Assembly (NCBI RefSeq): GCF_003387475.1
Contig: NZ_QUNO01000013.1
Coordinates: forward strand, 248,001-312,000
Direction of reading: 5' to 3'
Source of the DNA: Kutzneria buriramensis
GTDB taxonomy: Bacteria; Actinomycetota; Actinomycetes; Mycobacteriales; Pseudonocardiaceae
Length of the DNA stretch: 64,000 bases
The translations under genes and the position numbers were made by a program. The notes beneath the pieces are model-generated. The model was not told where the DNA came from. It saw nothing but the letters and a program-made list of their open reading frames with translations, and ran no database searches. Below, one piece after another: positions 25,957-35,842 of this stretch. Position 1 is the stretch's first letter, and each line of letters starts with the position of its first letter.

Positions 25957-27537
25957 GCGGCGGGTCCAGCGCGCCGCCTCCTCGGCCCGGGCGGCGGCGA
26001 GCTGGTCCACCTCCTCCGGCGGGTCCGGACGGAGCGTCGAACCCGGCCGGGGCTTTCCGGCCAGGCCGAGGGCGTTGGCCCGGCGCGGCACCTTCGCCCC
26101 CTGGTACGGCAGCGGGTGGTCGGCCAGCGGCTGTTCGAGGTCGATGAAGTCGCCCTCGGGCGTGCGGCGGATGACGCCGGTCTCGATGCCCTCCTCCAGC
26201 ACGTCGCGGTCACGCCGCTGGAGCCCGACGCAGAGCCGGTACACGGCGGTGTAGGCGATCGGCGGCAGGATCAGCAGCCCGATCCGGCCGGCCCAGATGG
26301 TGGCGTTGAGCGAGATGTCGAACACGTGGGCGATGACGTCGTTGCCGCCGGAGATCAGCAGCACCAGCACGAACGTCACCGCCATCGCCCCGAGCCCGGA
26401 CCGCACGGGCACGTCCCGCGGCCGCTGCAACAGGTTGTGCCGGGCCTTGTCCTTGGTGAACCACCGCTCGATCCACGGGAACAACGCGGCCGTGGTGATC
26501 AGCGTGATCGGCAGCACCACCGTCGGCCAGAACACCGGCGGGATCCGCCACTGTCCGAACAGGACGATCGGCCAGTCCGGCATCAGCCGCGCCGAGCCGT
26601 CCAGCCAGCCGATGTACCAGTCGGGCTGGGAGCCGGCGGAGACCTGGTCCGGCCGGTACGGGCCGTAGTTCCACACCGGATTGATCTGGAAGATGCCGCC
26701 CATCAGGCCCAGCACGCCGACGACGCCGGTGAACAGCGCCCCGCTGTGCAGCGCGAACGTCGGCACGATGCGCACGCCGACGACGTTGCGCTCGGTGCGG
26801 GAGACGCCCGGGAACTGGGTGTGCTTCTGGTACCACACCACGGCGAGGTGCACGGCGATCAGCGCCAGGATGATGCCCGGGATCAGCAGCACGTGCGCGA
26901 TGTACAGCCGGCTGTTGAGGATGTCCCCCGGGAACTCGCCGCCGAAGATCAGCCAGTTCAGCCAGGTGCCGATCACCGGGATGGACTGCGCGATGCCGGA
27001 CATGATGCGCAACCCGGTGCCGGACAACAGGTCGTCGGGCAGCGAGTAGCCGGCGAAGCCCTCGGCCATGCCCAGCGTGAACAGCGTGACGCCGATGACC
27101 CAGTTCATCTCGCGGGGCTTGCGGAACGCGCCGGTGAGGAAGATCCGGGCCATGTGCACGAGGATCGCCGCCATGAACAGCAGCGCCGCCCAGTGGTGGA
27201 TCTGCCGCACGAACAGGCCGCCGCGCACGTCGAAGGAGAGGTCCACGGTCGTCTCGAACGCCCGGGACATCCTCATGCCGCGCAGCGTCGCGAAGGTGCC
27301 GTCGTACGTGACCTGTTGCAGCGACGGGTCGAAGAAGAAGGCGAGGTACGTGCCCGTGAGCAGCAGCACCACGAAGCTGTACAGGGCGATCTCGCCGAGC
27401 AGGAACGACCAGTGCGTCGGGAAGACCTTGGACAGCTGCCGGCGCAGGCCGGCGGCGAGGTGGAACCGCTCGTCCAGCGCGCGGCTCGCGGTGCCCTCGG
27501 TGAACAGCTCGCCCCGGGGGCGCATCGACGGCTTCAT
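25942..27537 (-). CDS. qcrB: Cytochrome b subunit of the bc complex (QcrB)
   Basis: 531 aa, about nine membrane helices. Conserved heme-ligand and Qo regions: [24 protein letters not shown] (His pair), [23 protein letters not shown] [10 protein letters not shown], and [31 protein letters not shown] for the second pair. The PEWY-type Qo loop reads PDWYIGW here. The final 110 residues are a soluble extension rich in Arg/Pro/Ala. It oxidises menaquinol and passes electrons to QcrA. ATG 27537 overlaps the QcrA stop as ATGA. Confidence 0.93.
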   Translation of the reverse strand: MKPSMRPRGELFTEGTASRALDERFHLAAGLRRQLSKVFPTHWSFLLGEIALYSFVVLLLTGTYLAFFFDPSLQQVTYDGTFATLRGMRMSRAFETTVDLSFDVRGGLFVRQIHHWAALLFMAAILVHMARIFLTGAFRKPREMNWVIGVTLFTLGMAEGFAGYSLPDDLLSGTGLRIMSGIAQSIPVIGTWLNWLIFGGEFPGDILNSRLYIAHVLLIPGIILALIAVHLAVVWYQKHTQFPGVSRTERNVVGVRIVPTFALHSGALFTGVVGVLGLMGGIFQINPVWNYGPYRPDQVSAGSQPDWYIGWLDGSARLMPDWPIVLFGQWRIPPVFWPTVVLPITLITTAALFPWIERWFTKDKARHNLLQRPRDVPVRSGLGAMAVTFVLVLLISGGNDVIAHVFDISLNATIWAGRIGLLILPPIAYTAVYRLCVGLQRRDRDVLEEGIETGVIRRTPEGDFIDLEQPLADHPLPYQGAKVPRRANALGLAGKPRPGSTLRPDPPEEVDQLAAARAEEAARWTRRSSST

Positions 27538-28619
27538 TGCCACCCCAGTTCCCAGAACTCCGGGCCGACCGGCTGCCGGAAGTCGCCGGTGGCGTAGAAG
27601 GATCCGGTGGTCTCGTCGACCGCGATGGGCAGCTGCGGCAGCGGGCGGGCGGCCGGCCCGAAGATCGGTGTGCACGACTGGAGGACGTCGAACTGCGACT
27701 GGTGGCACGGGCACACCAGCCGGTCGGTCTGCTGCTCGAACATCGACACCGGGCAGCCCAGATGCGTGCACAACTTGGAGAACGCGTAGTACTCGCCGAC
27801 GTTGTCGTGATCCTGCCCCGGTTTCGCATCGACCTTCTGCCCCGGCCGCAGCCGAATCAGGATCGCGGGCGTGTCGCCGCGGTCGAACACCGCGGCCAGC
27901 TTCTCGGGGTCGCCGCGGTCGCTCTCCCGAAAGGGGTACACCGTCTCGATCGCGCCGGCGTCGAGGTCCGCGGGCCGCACCAGTTCGACCTTGTGCGGAT
28001 CGCCGACGTCGCGGCGCAGGAACACCCGCTCGCCCGTGGTGTACCAGCCGCTGTGCCACACGGTGTCGGCCGGCGGCTGCCGCCAGGGGTCGCGGATCAG
28101 GCCGCCGACCGCCGCGAGCAGCGTCCCGAGCACGGGGATGGCGACCACGCCGCCGGCCATGCCGATCACCAGCCGGCGGCGGGGCAGACCGGCCCGCCGG
28201 ACCGTGTCGGTGACCAGCGCCGATGTCGTCGTCCGGTCGAACTCGCCGGACGGGTCGTCGTGGCGCTCCTGGACCGCCACCTCCTCCGGCAGGAACCTCT
28301 GCGAGTACCGGATGACCGCCACCGCCAGCAGCAGCACGCAGCCGCCGCCGGTGATCCCGAGCAGCGGCGTGTACAGCTCGTAGCCGTCCGCCGGGTAGCG
28401 GTACGGCCAGGCCAGGTAGACCACGAAGAAGCCGATGCCGAACAGCGCCGCCAGCCCCAGCCAGGTGACCACGCCCCGGACGGCGCGGCGCTCCGCCCGG
28501 GTGCCGGGCAGCGGCCAGCGGTCGGCGTACCTGACGAGGTGCACCCCGTCCGCCTCCAGGCCGGCCCGCAGCAGATCGTCCCTCGTGCGGCCGTCCAGGT
28601 CGCGTCTGTCCAGGGTCAC
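27534..28619 (-). CDS. qcrA: Rieske iron-sulfur subunit of the bc complex (QcrA)
   Basis: 361 aa from GTG 28619. Three N-terminal membrane helices (about residues 45-70, 80-105, 140-165), as in actinobacterial QcrA, rather than the single helix of other phyla. The Rieske cluster is intact in the C-terminal third: CTHLGC and CPCHQSQFD supply two Cys and two His. It transfers electrons from menaquinol to cytochrome c. In the standard operon the order is qcrC-qcrA-qcrB; here there is no qcrC and the order is qcrA-qcrB. GTG 28619 has no clear Shine-Dalgarno, so a nearby downstream start cannot be excluded. Confidence 0.92.
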   Translation of the reverse strand: MTLDRRDLDGRTRDDLLRAGLEADGVHLVRYADRWPLPGTRAERRAVRGVVTWLGLAALFGIGFFVVYLAWPYRYPADGYELYTPLLGITGGGCVLLLAVAVIRYSQRFLPEEVAVQERHDDPSGEFDRTTTSALVTDTVRRAGLPRRRLVIGMAGGVVAIPVLGTLLAAVGGLIRDPWRQPPADTVWHSGWYTTGERVFLRRDVGDPHKVELVRPADLDAGAIETVYPFRESDRGDPEKLAAVFDRGDTPAILIRLRPGQKVDAKPGQDHDNVGEYYAFSKLCTHLGCPVSMFEQQTDRLVCPCHQSQFDVLQSCTPIFGPAARPLPQLPIAVDETTGSFYATGDFRQPVGPEFWELGWQ

Positions 28620-28672
28620 ACCAGCGGAATTCCCGCGAAAACGGTGGCCAAACTCGTCCGGGACGCCCCGAC

Positions 28673-28715
28673 CCCGGGAGATACCCGGGTGGCCCGGGAG
28701 ATCGTCCCGGGGGAT
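28673..28715. promoter_or_regulatory. Array of four CCCGGG palindromes, possible operator
   Basis: CCCGGG hexamers begin at 28673, 28684, 28693 and 28706, spaced 11, 9 and 13 bases. Two copies are the identical decamer CCCGGGAGAT (28673-28682 and 28693-28702), and the last is CCCGGGGGAT. They lie in the 180-base divergent region between qcrA and the large-protein cluster. Spacing near one helical turn suggests cooperative binding of a dimeric regulator. Confidence 0.4.
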
Positions 28716-28799
28716 TTGGGGGTGGATTCCCTGTTGGCCGGGAATGGGCCGGTCGGAGGATACCGCCGCCTGCTCCGAACGGCGTTGGGGGATGCGCGA

Positions 28800-31700
28800 A
28801 TGACCGAGGAACCGGTGTGGCGGCGGCCGATCGGCCGCCGGCTGGTGCTGCTGGCCGGCGGCAGCGGGCTGCTCGCGGCGGCCCTGCCGACGGGGTCGCC
28901 GCTCCAGACGCTGCCGGCGGCGGACGCGACGCCGTCGCTGACGCTGGACCTGCTGCGGCGGCAGGACATGCTGAAGCTGCGGTACGAGTTCTACAACCTC
29001 CAGCTGGCCGACGGCCGCCTGGTGGCGGTGGATCCGGCGCAGCAGTCGCTGATCAAGGTGCGGTTCGACGCGCAGCATGTGATGGAGCAGACGGAGTTCG
29101 TGTCGGCGTCGAGGGACGACACCGGGCCGATCCCGCCGCCGGACACGATGCCGAAGCCGGGCACGATCGCGGCGAAGGCGGTCGATCCGAGCCAGCTGGT
29201 GTTCCTGGTGCCGACGACGGTCAAGGAGCTGCCGTTCACCGAGGAAGGCCTGCTGAACTGGACCAGCTGGGTCATGCAGGTGGTGCCGAAGTCGAGGGTG
29301 AAGCCGGCGCTGTACACCGACCTGCTGCTGGTGGACTGGCTGCACCTGACGCCGGAGGCGAGCTCGTCCTGGGTGCACCTGGCGACCCCGCTGACCTCGC
29401 AGGGCCGCACCGAGCTGTGGCACACCCGGCTGGCGCTGCGCGACGAGCACGGCCTGCCGGACGCCGCGCGGGGGCCGGCGCCGGTCCGGGCGTTCGACGC
29501 TGATCCGATCACGCTGCCGACGCCGTACAAGTCGCTGATCGGCTACGGCAGCGACACCAACGTGACGCAGGAGATCGTCACCCAGACGAACACGATCAAC
29601 CCGGTCGACGCCGACCTGCTGCTGCTCAGCGCCCAGGGATCGTCGGTCGAGCTGGCCGGCGACTGGCCGTCGCCGGCGCCGGTGGCGCAGTGGCGGCACC
29701 GGTCGTCGATCGGCCGCGACAACCACGTCCGCATCGAGCAGCGCGGATTCCTGTTCCCGTACGGACATCGGGCGACGGTGATCACCGAGACCGAGCGGAC
29801 CGTCGTGGACGGTGTGGCGCAGTTCCTGCAACGCGCCTACCTCCGGGTCCGCGAGCCGGTGAAGCAGTACCAGGACCACTCGCTGCCGTTCACGGCCGTC
29901 GAGATCGCGATGACCACCACGCCGAACCTGACCGCCAGCCCGGACGTGGTGTCCGGCAACACCTTCTGGGTGCAGTACGACACCGCCACCGGCCAGGCCG
30001 ACGTGCCGTTCCCGATGATCGCCACCGACTGGGCGGGCGCGCGGTCCGAGTTCACCGCGTTCCTGGCGTTCGTGCACATCGAGGACGCGTACGACAGCGA
30101 CGGCCTCAACCGGCTGCGCACCAAGTTCAGCAACGCCGCCTTCGACGACGACGCCTTCAAGGACGGCCGGCGGGTGCACGACCTCGGCGGCCAGCACGTG
30201 GCCTACGCGCCGCCCGCGGCGAGCACGCTGAGCGCCCAGGACGCGGCCCCGGCCGACGCCGGCTCGACGGCGTTCCCGACCGCGCTGATGTACCTCAGCA
30301 GCGTCGCCGGCGATCCGCTCGGCAAGTCGAAGATCCCCGAGGTGCCGAACTTCGGGCCGTCCATGCTGGCCGCGAAGGTGTCGCTGCCGGCGGTGACCAA
30401 GCTGGTGCAGAAGGAGATCACCTCGGTCATCGGCTTCGACCCGGTATACGTGGCGAAGGGCATCGAGGGGGCCACCGCGCAGACCTTCGCCCGCGTGCAG
30501 GACTCGGTGAACGCGGTCGGCCAGGTGTTGCAGGCCCTCGGGCTGCCGCCCGACCAGCGGCACTTCCCCGAGATCCCGTCGGAGGTGCGGGTCGCCTTCT
30601 CGGCGACGGTGAGCAGCGTCGGCGGCGTCGCCGTGCCCGACCTGAACATCGGCGCGCTGTCCCGGTCGCTGGGCCCCATCGGCGGCGCCCCGGCCGACAT
30701 CGAGAAGTTCCTGGTGGACCGCACGTTCGACCCGAGGAAGTACCTGGCCACCAGCGCGAAGCTGCTCGGGGGCGTCGACCTCGGGCAGGTCATCGGGGCC
30801 AACGGCAACCTGCTGGACATCGACAACGGCCCCAAGATCGTCACGACCCCGGTCTACCCGGGCAACGACACCACCCGGCCGCCGTCGTCGATCACCACCA
30901 CCGTCGACTGGAAACCCAAGCTGCCCGACCCCGGCAAGGGCGTGGCCTTCGGCGTCTTCCTGCCCAAGACCGACGACGGCCCGGCCAGCATGACCCTGCA
31001 CGGGGAGTTCCACACCAGCGTCGGTCTCGACCCGAAGACCACCTACACGATCAAGGGCGACCTGCGGAACTTCACCCTGGAGCTGGTCAAGGGCGACGAC
31101 ACCAGCCTGCACTTCATCGACCTGGCGTTCCGCCGGCTCACGTTCGAGACCAGCGACAACGTCAAGCCGAAGCTGCACGTGGACATCGCGAAGGTGGGCT
31201 TCGCCGGGCCGCTGGACTTCGTGAACACGCTGGAGCAGTACCTGGTCAGCACCGGCGACGGCGTGCACATCGACGTGCAGCCCAGCGGCATCGAGGCCGG
31301 CTACACGCTGGCCGTCCCCGATGTCGGCGTCGGCGTGTTCTCCCTGCAGCACCTGGCCTTCACCGCCGGGCTGAACCTGCCGTTCGACGGCAGCGCGGCG
31401 CGGGCCCGGTTCGCGTTCTGCAGCCGCGAGCACCCGTTCACGCTGGCCGTGTCGCTGTTCGGCGGCGGCGGGTTCATGGCGCTGGCCCTGGGCACCGACG
31501 GCTTCGAGCTGGTCGAGGCGTCCATCGAGTTCGGCGGCTGCGTCGCGTTCAACCTGGGCGTGGCCAGCGGCTCGGTGTCGGTGATGGCCGGCATCTACTT
31601 CAAACTCGAACAGAAGGACAGCGACGACATCGTCACGCTGTCCGGCTACCTGCGGGCCACCGGCCAGCTCAACGTGCTCGGCCTGATCACCATCTCCGCC

Positions 31701-31949
31701 GAGTTCTACCTCGCCCTGAGCTACACCAGCGACGGCGGCAGCAACAAGGTCGCCGGCGACGCCTCGCTCACCGTGGAGATCGACATCCTGTTCTTCCACA
31801 AGTCGGTGTCGCTGAGCGTGCACAAGGAGTTCGCCGGCCCGTCGGGCCAGCGGTCGCTGCGGGCGGCCGCCACGGCCGCGCCGCCGAAGTTCGGCGACCA
31901 GCTGAGCCAGGACGACTGGAACACCTACTGCGACGCGTTCGCGGGCTAG
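28800..31949 (+). CDS. Large beta-rich exported protein of unknown function (LP1), 1049 aa
   Basis: No family recognised with confidence. The N-terminus has an RR followed by a hydrophobic stretch ([18 protein letters not shown], residues about 12-30) and then an alanine-rich segment, compatible with a Tat-type signal peptide. Residues 50-450 hold mixed alpha/beta segments (one is [18 protein letters not shown]). Residues about 690-1030 are a run of alternating hydrophobic/polar strands, glycine-rich, such as [19 protein letters not shown] and [12 protein letters not shown], reminiscent of amphipathic beta-repeat proteins (DUF6603-like pattern is one possibility). ATG 28800 has GGGGGA 7 bases upstream. 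It is the first gene of a three-gene operon; the next starts 14 bases after its stop. Confidence 0.75.
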   Translation: MTEEPVWRRPIGRRLVLLAGGSGLLAAALPTGSPLQTLPAADATPSLTLDLLRRQDMLKLRYEFYNLQLADGRLVAVDPAQQSLIKVRFDAQHVMEQTEFVSASRDDTGPIPPPDTMPKPGTIAAKAVDPSQLVFLVPTTVKELPFTEEGLLNWTSWVMQVVPKSRVKPALYTDLLLVDWLHLTPEASSSWVHLATPLTSQGRTELWHTRLALRDEHGLPDAARGPAPVRAFDADPITLPTPYKSLIGYGSDTNVTQEIVTQTNTINPVDADLLLLSAQGSSVELAGDWPSPAPVAQWRHRSSIGRDNHVRIEQRGFLFPYGHRATVITETERTVVDGVAQFLQRAYLRVREPVKQYQDHSLPFTAVEIAMTTTPNLTASPDVVSGNTFWVQYDTATGQADVPFPMIATDWAGARSEFTAFLAFVHIEDAYDSDGLNRLRTKFSNAAFDDDAFKDGRRVHDLGGQHVAYAPPAASTLSAQDAAPADAGSTAFPTALMYLSSVAGDPLGKSKIPEVPNFGPSMLAAKVSLPAVTKLVQKEITSVIGFDPVYVAKGIEGATAQTFARVQDSVNAVGQVLQALGLPPDQRHFPEIPSEVRVAFSATVSSVGGVAVPDLNIGALSRSLGPIGGAPADIEKFLVDRTFDPRKYLATSAKLLGGVDLGQVIGANGNLLDIDNGPKIVTTPVYPGNDTTRPPSSITTTVDWKPKLPDPGKGVAFGVFLPKTDDGPASMTLHGEFHTSVGLDPKTTYTIKGDLRNFTLELVKGDDTSLHFIDLAFRRLTFETSDNVKPKLHVDIAKVGFAGPLDFVNTLEQYLVSTGDGVHIDVQPSGIEAGYTLAVPDVGVGVFSLQHLAFTAGLNLPFDGSAARARFAFCSREHPFTLAVSLFGGGGFMALALGTDGFELVEASIEFGGCVAFNLGVASGSVSVMAGIYFKLEQKDSDDIVTLSGYLRATGQLNVLGLITISAEFYLALSYTSDGGSNKVAGDASLTVEIDILFFHKSVSLSVHKEFAGPSGQRSLRAAATAAPPKFGDQLSQDDWNTYCDAFAG

Positions 31950-31963
31950 AGGGGAACGAACCG

Positions 31964-34900
31964 ATGTCGCCAACCCAGACCATCGTGTGCACCGCGCTGC
32001 CCAACGGCGTCGGTGTCGCGGCGGGTGCGCCGGTGTTGAAGCTGTCCGTGCACATCGCGCCGCGGCTGAGCGGGGCCACCGACCTGTCCTCCTTCCCGGA
32101 CTGGCAGAACTGGCCGCGAACCGCCATCTCGTTCCAGGTCAAGGTGAACGGCGCGACGCTGACCGCCACCGCCGACACATCCAAGCTCAGCGCCACGCTG
32201 TGGCCCAAGCTGTTCCCGGCCTCTACCAAGGTCGAGGACCACACCGGGCCGACCATCAACCCGGCCGACACGTACGTGCGGACGTACCCGGCGCGGCGGG
32301 TGCGGAACTTCGTGCGCGACCAGTACGCGTACATGGCGGCCAACAGCCCGACGTCGCATCCGACCCTGGGCGACTACTTCGACCAGGGCGGCGAGTTCGC
32401 CGCCCGGTTCCCGCAGCCGCTGAACTTCCTGCTGCACGACGTCTGGCTGGACCCCGTCACCAAGAAGGCGGCCATCGAGGACCTGCGCCTCGCGCTGGCG
32501 TTCGGCCACTTCTTCGACACCGGCCAGAACACCCTGCGCGCCAGGGTGAACGGCGCGCACCTGACCGACTACCAGACGAACTTCCTGCTGGCGGAGCTGT
32601 TCCACGACCGCAACCCGGCCAACAATCCCGGCGGCGGGTCCCAGACGATCACCTCGAAGTCGCTCGAGCAGCCGAAACTGGACTTCCACGCCGTGGTCGG
32701 CAGCCTCGGCCAGTACCCGGAGCTCATGCGTCGGCTGGGCCTGGTCCGGGACGTCACCGTGCCGCTGCCGAACCCGCTGCCGACCGGGATCGTGGACGTG
32801 CAGGTGATCCCCGGCTTCCAGCCGGCGATCACGCCCGTGACGAGGTGCGTGATCACCGCGACCTCGTTCCTCACGGCCCCGCGCGGCGACGCGCTGGCCG
32901 GCGGGTTGTTGCAGCTGGGCGGCCCCGACTTCGACGTCACGGAGATCGACCCGGACGGTGCCGCGGTGAAGATGCTGGCGTTCGCCGAGACGATGTCGCG
33001 CACCTCGCGCGGCGAGAACCGGAACGGCAAGCCCGCCGTCGACAGCCCGGACGAGCAGCCGCCGCCGTCGCTGGTCAGCAACGGCCTGTCCATCAACGAC
33101 TCCGGCCGCGGCCGGCGGATCTACGACGCCATCACCAAGCAGGTCAACCTGGGCACCACCGGCGTCGTCTTCGCCGAGGACGTCACGCGCGGCGTGCGGA
33201 TCGACGTCTGGGACACGGTGTCCAAGGCGTGGCACAGCCTCTGCCAGCGGCAGGGCAGCTACGCCTTCGCCGACACCACGGTGAACGCCGCAGACGAGGG
33301 CATCGTGACGTCCGCGCACACCACGCAGGCCGCCGACACCGCGAACGTGATGTACATGCACGAGACGATCGCCACCTGGCACGGCTACAGCCTGGTCGCG
33401 CCACGACCGGGCAAGGCGATCGCCGACGACGGCAGCCTGGTTCCCGGCGGCAGCACGGATCCCGGCGCCGACTTCAACCTGAAGGTGGCGTTCAAGGCCA
33501 CTCCGGGCACGCTGCCCAAGCTCCGCTTCGGCCGCGGCTACCGGTTCCGGGCCCGGCTGGCCGACCTCGCCGGCAACGGCGTGCGGCTGGAGGACGTCAA
33601 AGACTTCACGGGAGCGACGGATCCCGTTGTCTACTACCGGTTCGAGCCGGTGCAGGCGCCGACGTTGTTGCTGCGCAAGGCCCGCACCGAGGGCGAGTCG
33701 ACCGAGCGCCTGGTGATCCGCAGCAACTACAACGCGCCCTCGACCGACGGCTGCGAGCGGCACCTGGCGCCGGTGCGGATCGCCGAGCTCATGGCGGAGC
33801 AGCACGGCATGTTCGACGTGCCGGCGAACATCCTCAACCCCAGCGGCATGGACAAGCTCGCCTACGGACAGATCAAGCAGCGCGACACCGGCTCGTTCGC
33901 CACCGGCGGCGCGCCCGGCGCGTACGACATCCCGTACTACGACACGCCGCAGCTGACCGTGCCGTATCTGCCGGACGTGCTCAGCCGGGGCGCGGCGTTC
34001 GTCGGGCTGCCCGGCACCGCCGACGGCCAGGTGGTGACGAACGACTTCGGGCGCGGGCTGCTCGGCTGGCCGGACATCCTGCCGTTCCGGCTGCGGATCG
34101 AGGAGGGCACCGGCGCGCCGCAGCCCGGATTGGGCGTGCTGACGGTCCAGGTGCCCAAGGGCCGTCGGTACGAGGTCCGGTACAGCAGCCGCGTCAACGC
34201 CTCCGACCTGGCCCAGTTGGGGCAGTGGAACTGGCTGGCCAACGCCGTCGCGGACGGGAGCGTCGTGCTGCCGCCGGGTGCCACGATGGCGTCGATGCAG
34301 GACCTGGCCGTGAAGGGCCAGCTCTGGCTGCTCACGCCGTTCCGCACACTGACGCTGGTGCACGCGATCCGCCAGCCGCTGACGACGGCGGAGTTCGGCA
34401 AGCCGATCGCCGTGCGCAAGCAGGGGCAGACCACCGCGAACATCGTCGACCGGGTCGCCTTCGACCGGGCGAGCACCAGCAAGATCGACGTGCTGGCGTC
34501 CTGGCAGGAGGCGCTCGACGTGCCGGCCGATCCCGCGCCGCAGCACGTTCCCGGCGCCACGCAGGCGTTCGAGGTCGTCACCGTCGAGGACGACACCAGC
34601 GGCGATGTGCAGCCGCTGAACAATCAGCACGAGTTCCACGACACCAAGCACCGCATGGTCACCTACACCCCGGTCGCCACCACCCGGTTCGCCGAGTACT
34701 TCGTGCAGCGCACGACCGTCGAACTCGGTGGCACGGCAACGATTTCAACCGCCGGTATCGTGCCCGGAACGGATGTCGTCCGCGACACCACCACCAACGC
34801 GACCTACGTCCGTGACACGGACTACTCGGTCGACTATCTACACGGGACGGTCACAGCGATCACCATACCCGCCAACACTTCCGTCGAGGTCGCGTACGTC

Positions 34901-35830
34901 GTGCCGCCGATCACCCGCAACGGCACCGCGGTCACGGTCAACGTGCCCAGCTCCGCCCGGCCGGCCGCACCGCTGGTGGCGTACGTGGTGCCGACCTTCG
35001 GCTGGGAGCAGGAGAACTCGGCCACCGGCATCACGAGCACCCGGCGGGGCAACGGTTTGCGGGTGTTCCTGAACCGGCCGTGGTACTCCTCCGGCGACGG
35101 TGAGCAGCTCGGCGTGCTGACGATGAACCAGGCCGGCCCGGTGCCGGGCGACCTCCAGCGGTACGTGACGAACTGGGCGCAGGACCCGGCATGGGAGTCG
35201 ACGGCCTTCACCCGGCCGCCGCTGGTCACCGACTTTCCGTTGGCGGCGCACACGAAGACCGGGCTCAAGCTCGCCGAGAGCGAGAAAGACCCGAACGTCA
35301 CCGACACCGTCTCGGTCGCGCCGCACGACGTGTTCTACGACAACACGCGCCGGCTCTGGTACTGCGACATCACCCTCGCGCCGCCGGATCCGAGCCCGTA
35401 CAGCCCGTTCATCCGGCTGGCGCTCGCCCGCTACCAGCCCAACTCGGTGGCCGACGTCGAGCTGTCGCAGGTGACGCAGGCGCAGTTCGCCCAGCTCAAC
35501 CCGGACCGGGCGCTCAGCGTCGCGTACGTGGACGCCACCCGGATCGACGTCGCCGTCACGGGCATCTCGCCGAAGAACTCCACCGGCAACCGGGTGTTCG
35601 CGACCGTCCAGGTGGCGGATCCGGCGCTGCCCGGCGACGTGGCCTGGTCCGACGCCGCGCCGGCGGTCGAGCTGACGAACAGCGGCGCGCCCGGCCGCGC
35701 CCAGTGGCTGGGCCGGCTGACGCTGCCGGCGGCGCGCGGCAGTCGGCCGTTCCGGCTGGTGATCCAGGAGAACGAGCAGTTCAAGGACGGCGGCAGCCGG
35801 GTCGTCTACGTCGACGCGGTCCAACTCTGA
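31964..35830 (+). CDS. Very large protein of unknown function (LP2), 1288 aa
   Basis: No family recognised. There is no signal peptide or membrane helix. It is mostly beta-rich with several conserved-looking blocks: a DNPADTYVRTYPARRVRNF-like region near residue 105, a segment near 530 (RGYRFRARLADLAGNGV), and a late block near 920-990 that reads like an inserted beta-sandwich (YSVDYLHGTVTAI between TATISTAG and VAYVVPP). The last 60 residues end FRLVIQENEQF. The start ATG 31964 lies 9 bases after GAGGGG. LP1 and LP2 are close in size and style and probably act together. Some resemblance to large structural or adhesin-like proteins is only an impression. Confidence 0.75.
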   Translation: MSPTQTIVCTALPNGVGVAAGAPVLKLSVHIAPRLSGATDLSSFPDWQNWPRTAISFQVKVNGATLTATADTSKLSATLWPKLFPASTKVEDHTGPTINPADTYVRTYPARRVRNFVRDQYAYMAANSPTSHPTLGDYFDQGGEFAARFPQPLNFLLHDVWLDPVTKKAAIEDLRLALAFGHFFDTGQNTLRARVNGAHLTDYQTNFLLAELFHDRNPANNPGGGSQTITSKSLEQPKLDFHAVVGSLGQYPELMRRLGLVRDVTVPLPNPLPTGIVDVQVIPGFQPAITPVTRCVITATSFLTAPRGDALAGGLLQLGGPDFDVTEIDPDGAAVKMLAFAETMSRTSRGENRNGKPAVDSPDEQPPPSLVSNGLSINDSGRGRRIYDAITKQVNLGTTGVVFAEDVTRGVRIDVWDTVSKAWHSLCQRQGSYAFADTTVNAADEGIVTSAHTTQAADTANVMYMHETIATWHGYSLVAPRPGKAIADDGSLVPGGSTDPGADFNLKVAFKATPGTLPKLRFGRGYRFRARLADLAGNGVRLEDVKDFTGATDPVVYYRFEPVQAPTLLLRKARTEGESTERLVIRSNYNAPSTDGCERHLAPVRIAELMAEQHGMFDVPANILNPSGMDKLAYGQIKQRDTGSFATGGAPGAYDIPYYDTPQLTVPYLPDVLSRGAAFVGLPGTADGQVVTNDFGRGLLGWPDILPFRLRIEEGTGAPQPGLGVLTVQVPKGRRYEVRYSSRVNASDLAQLGQWNWLANAVADGSVVLPPGATMASMQDLAVKGQLWLLTPFRTLTLVHAIRQPLTTAEFGKPIAVRKQGQTTANIVDRVAFDRASTSKIDVLASWQEALDVPADPAPQHVPGATQAFEVVTVEDDTSGDVQPLNNQHEFHDTKHRMVTYTPVATTRFAEYFVQRTTVELGGTATISTAGIVPGTDVVRDTTTNATYVRDTDYSVDYLHGTVTAITIPANTSVEVAYVVPPITRNGTAVTVNVPSSARPAAPLVAYVVPTFGWEQENSATGITSTRRGNGLRVFLNRPWYSSGDGEQLGVLTMNQAGPVPGDLQRYVTNWAQDPAWESTAFTRPPLVTDFPLAAHTKTGLKLAESEKDPNVTDTVSVAPHDVFYDNTRRLWYCDITLAPPDPSPYSPFIRLALARYQPNSVADVELSQVTQAQFAQLNPDRALSVAYVDATRIDVAVTGISPKNSTGNRVFATVQVADPALPGDVAWSDAAPAVELTNSGAPGRAQWLGRLTLPAARGSRPFRLVIQENEQFKDGGSRVVYVDAVQL

Positions 35831-35842
35831 CGGGGAGCCCTC

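Noticed and set aside
28681-28686. GGGTAT on the minus strand as the qcrA promoter
   Set aside because: No acceptable -35 at 14-17 bases and it is part of the CCCGGG repeat array.
28620-31973. Very long minus-strand open frame continuous with qcrA
   Set aside because: It is a shadow of the plus-strand 1049-aa gene; the qcrA sequence ends at GTG 28619 with a complete set of membrane helices.
31946-34651. 901-aa minus-strand open frame
   Set aside because: It is a shadow of the 1288-aa gene: composition is Arg/Gly/Ala/Val without any domain.
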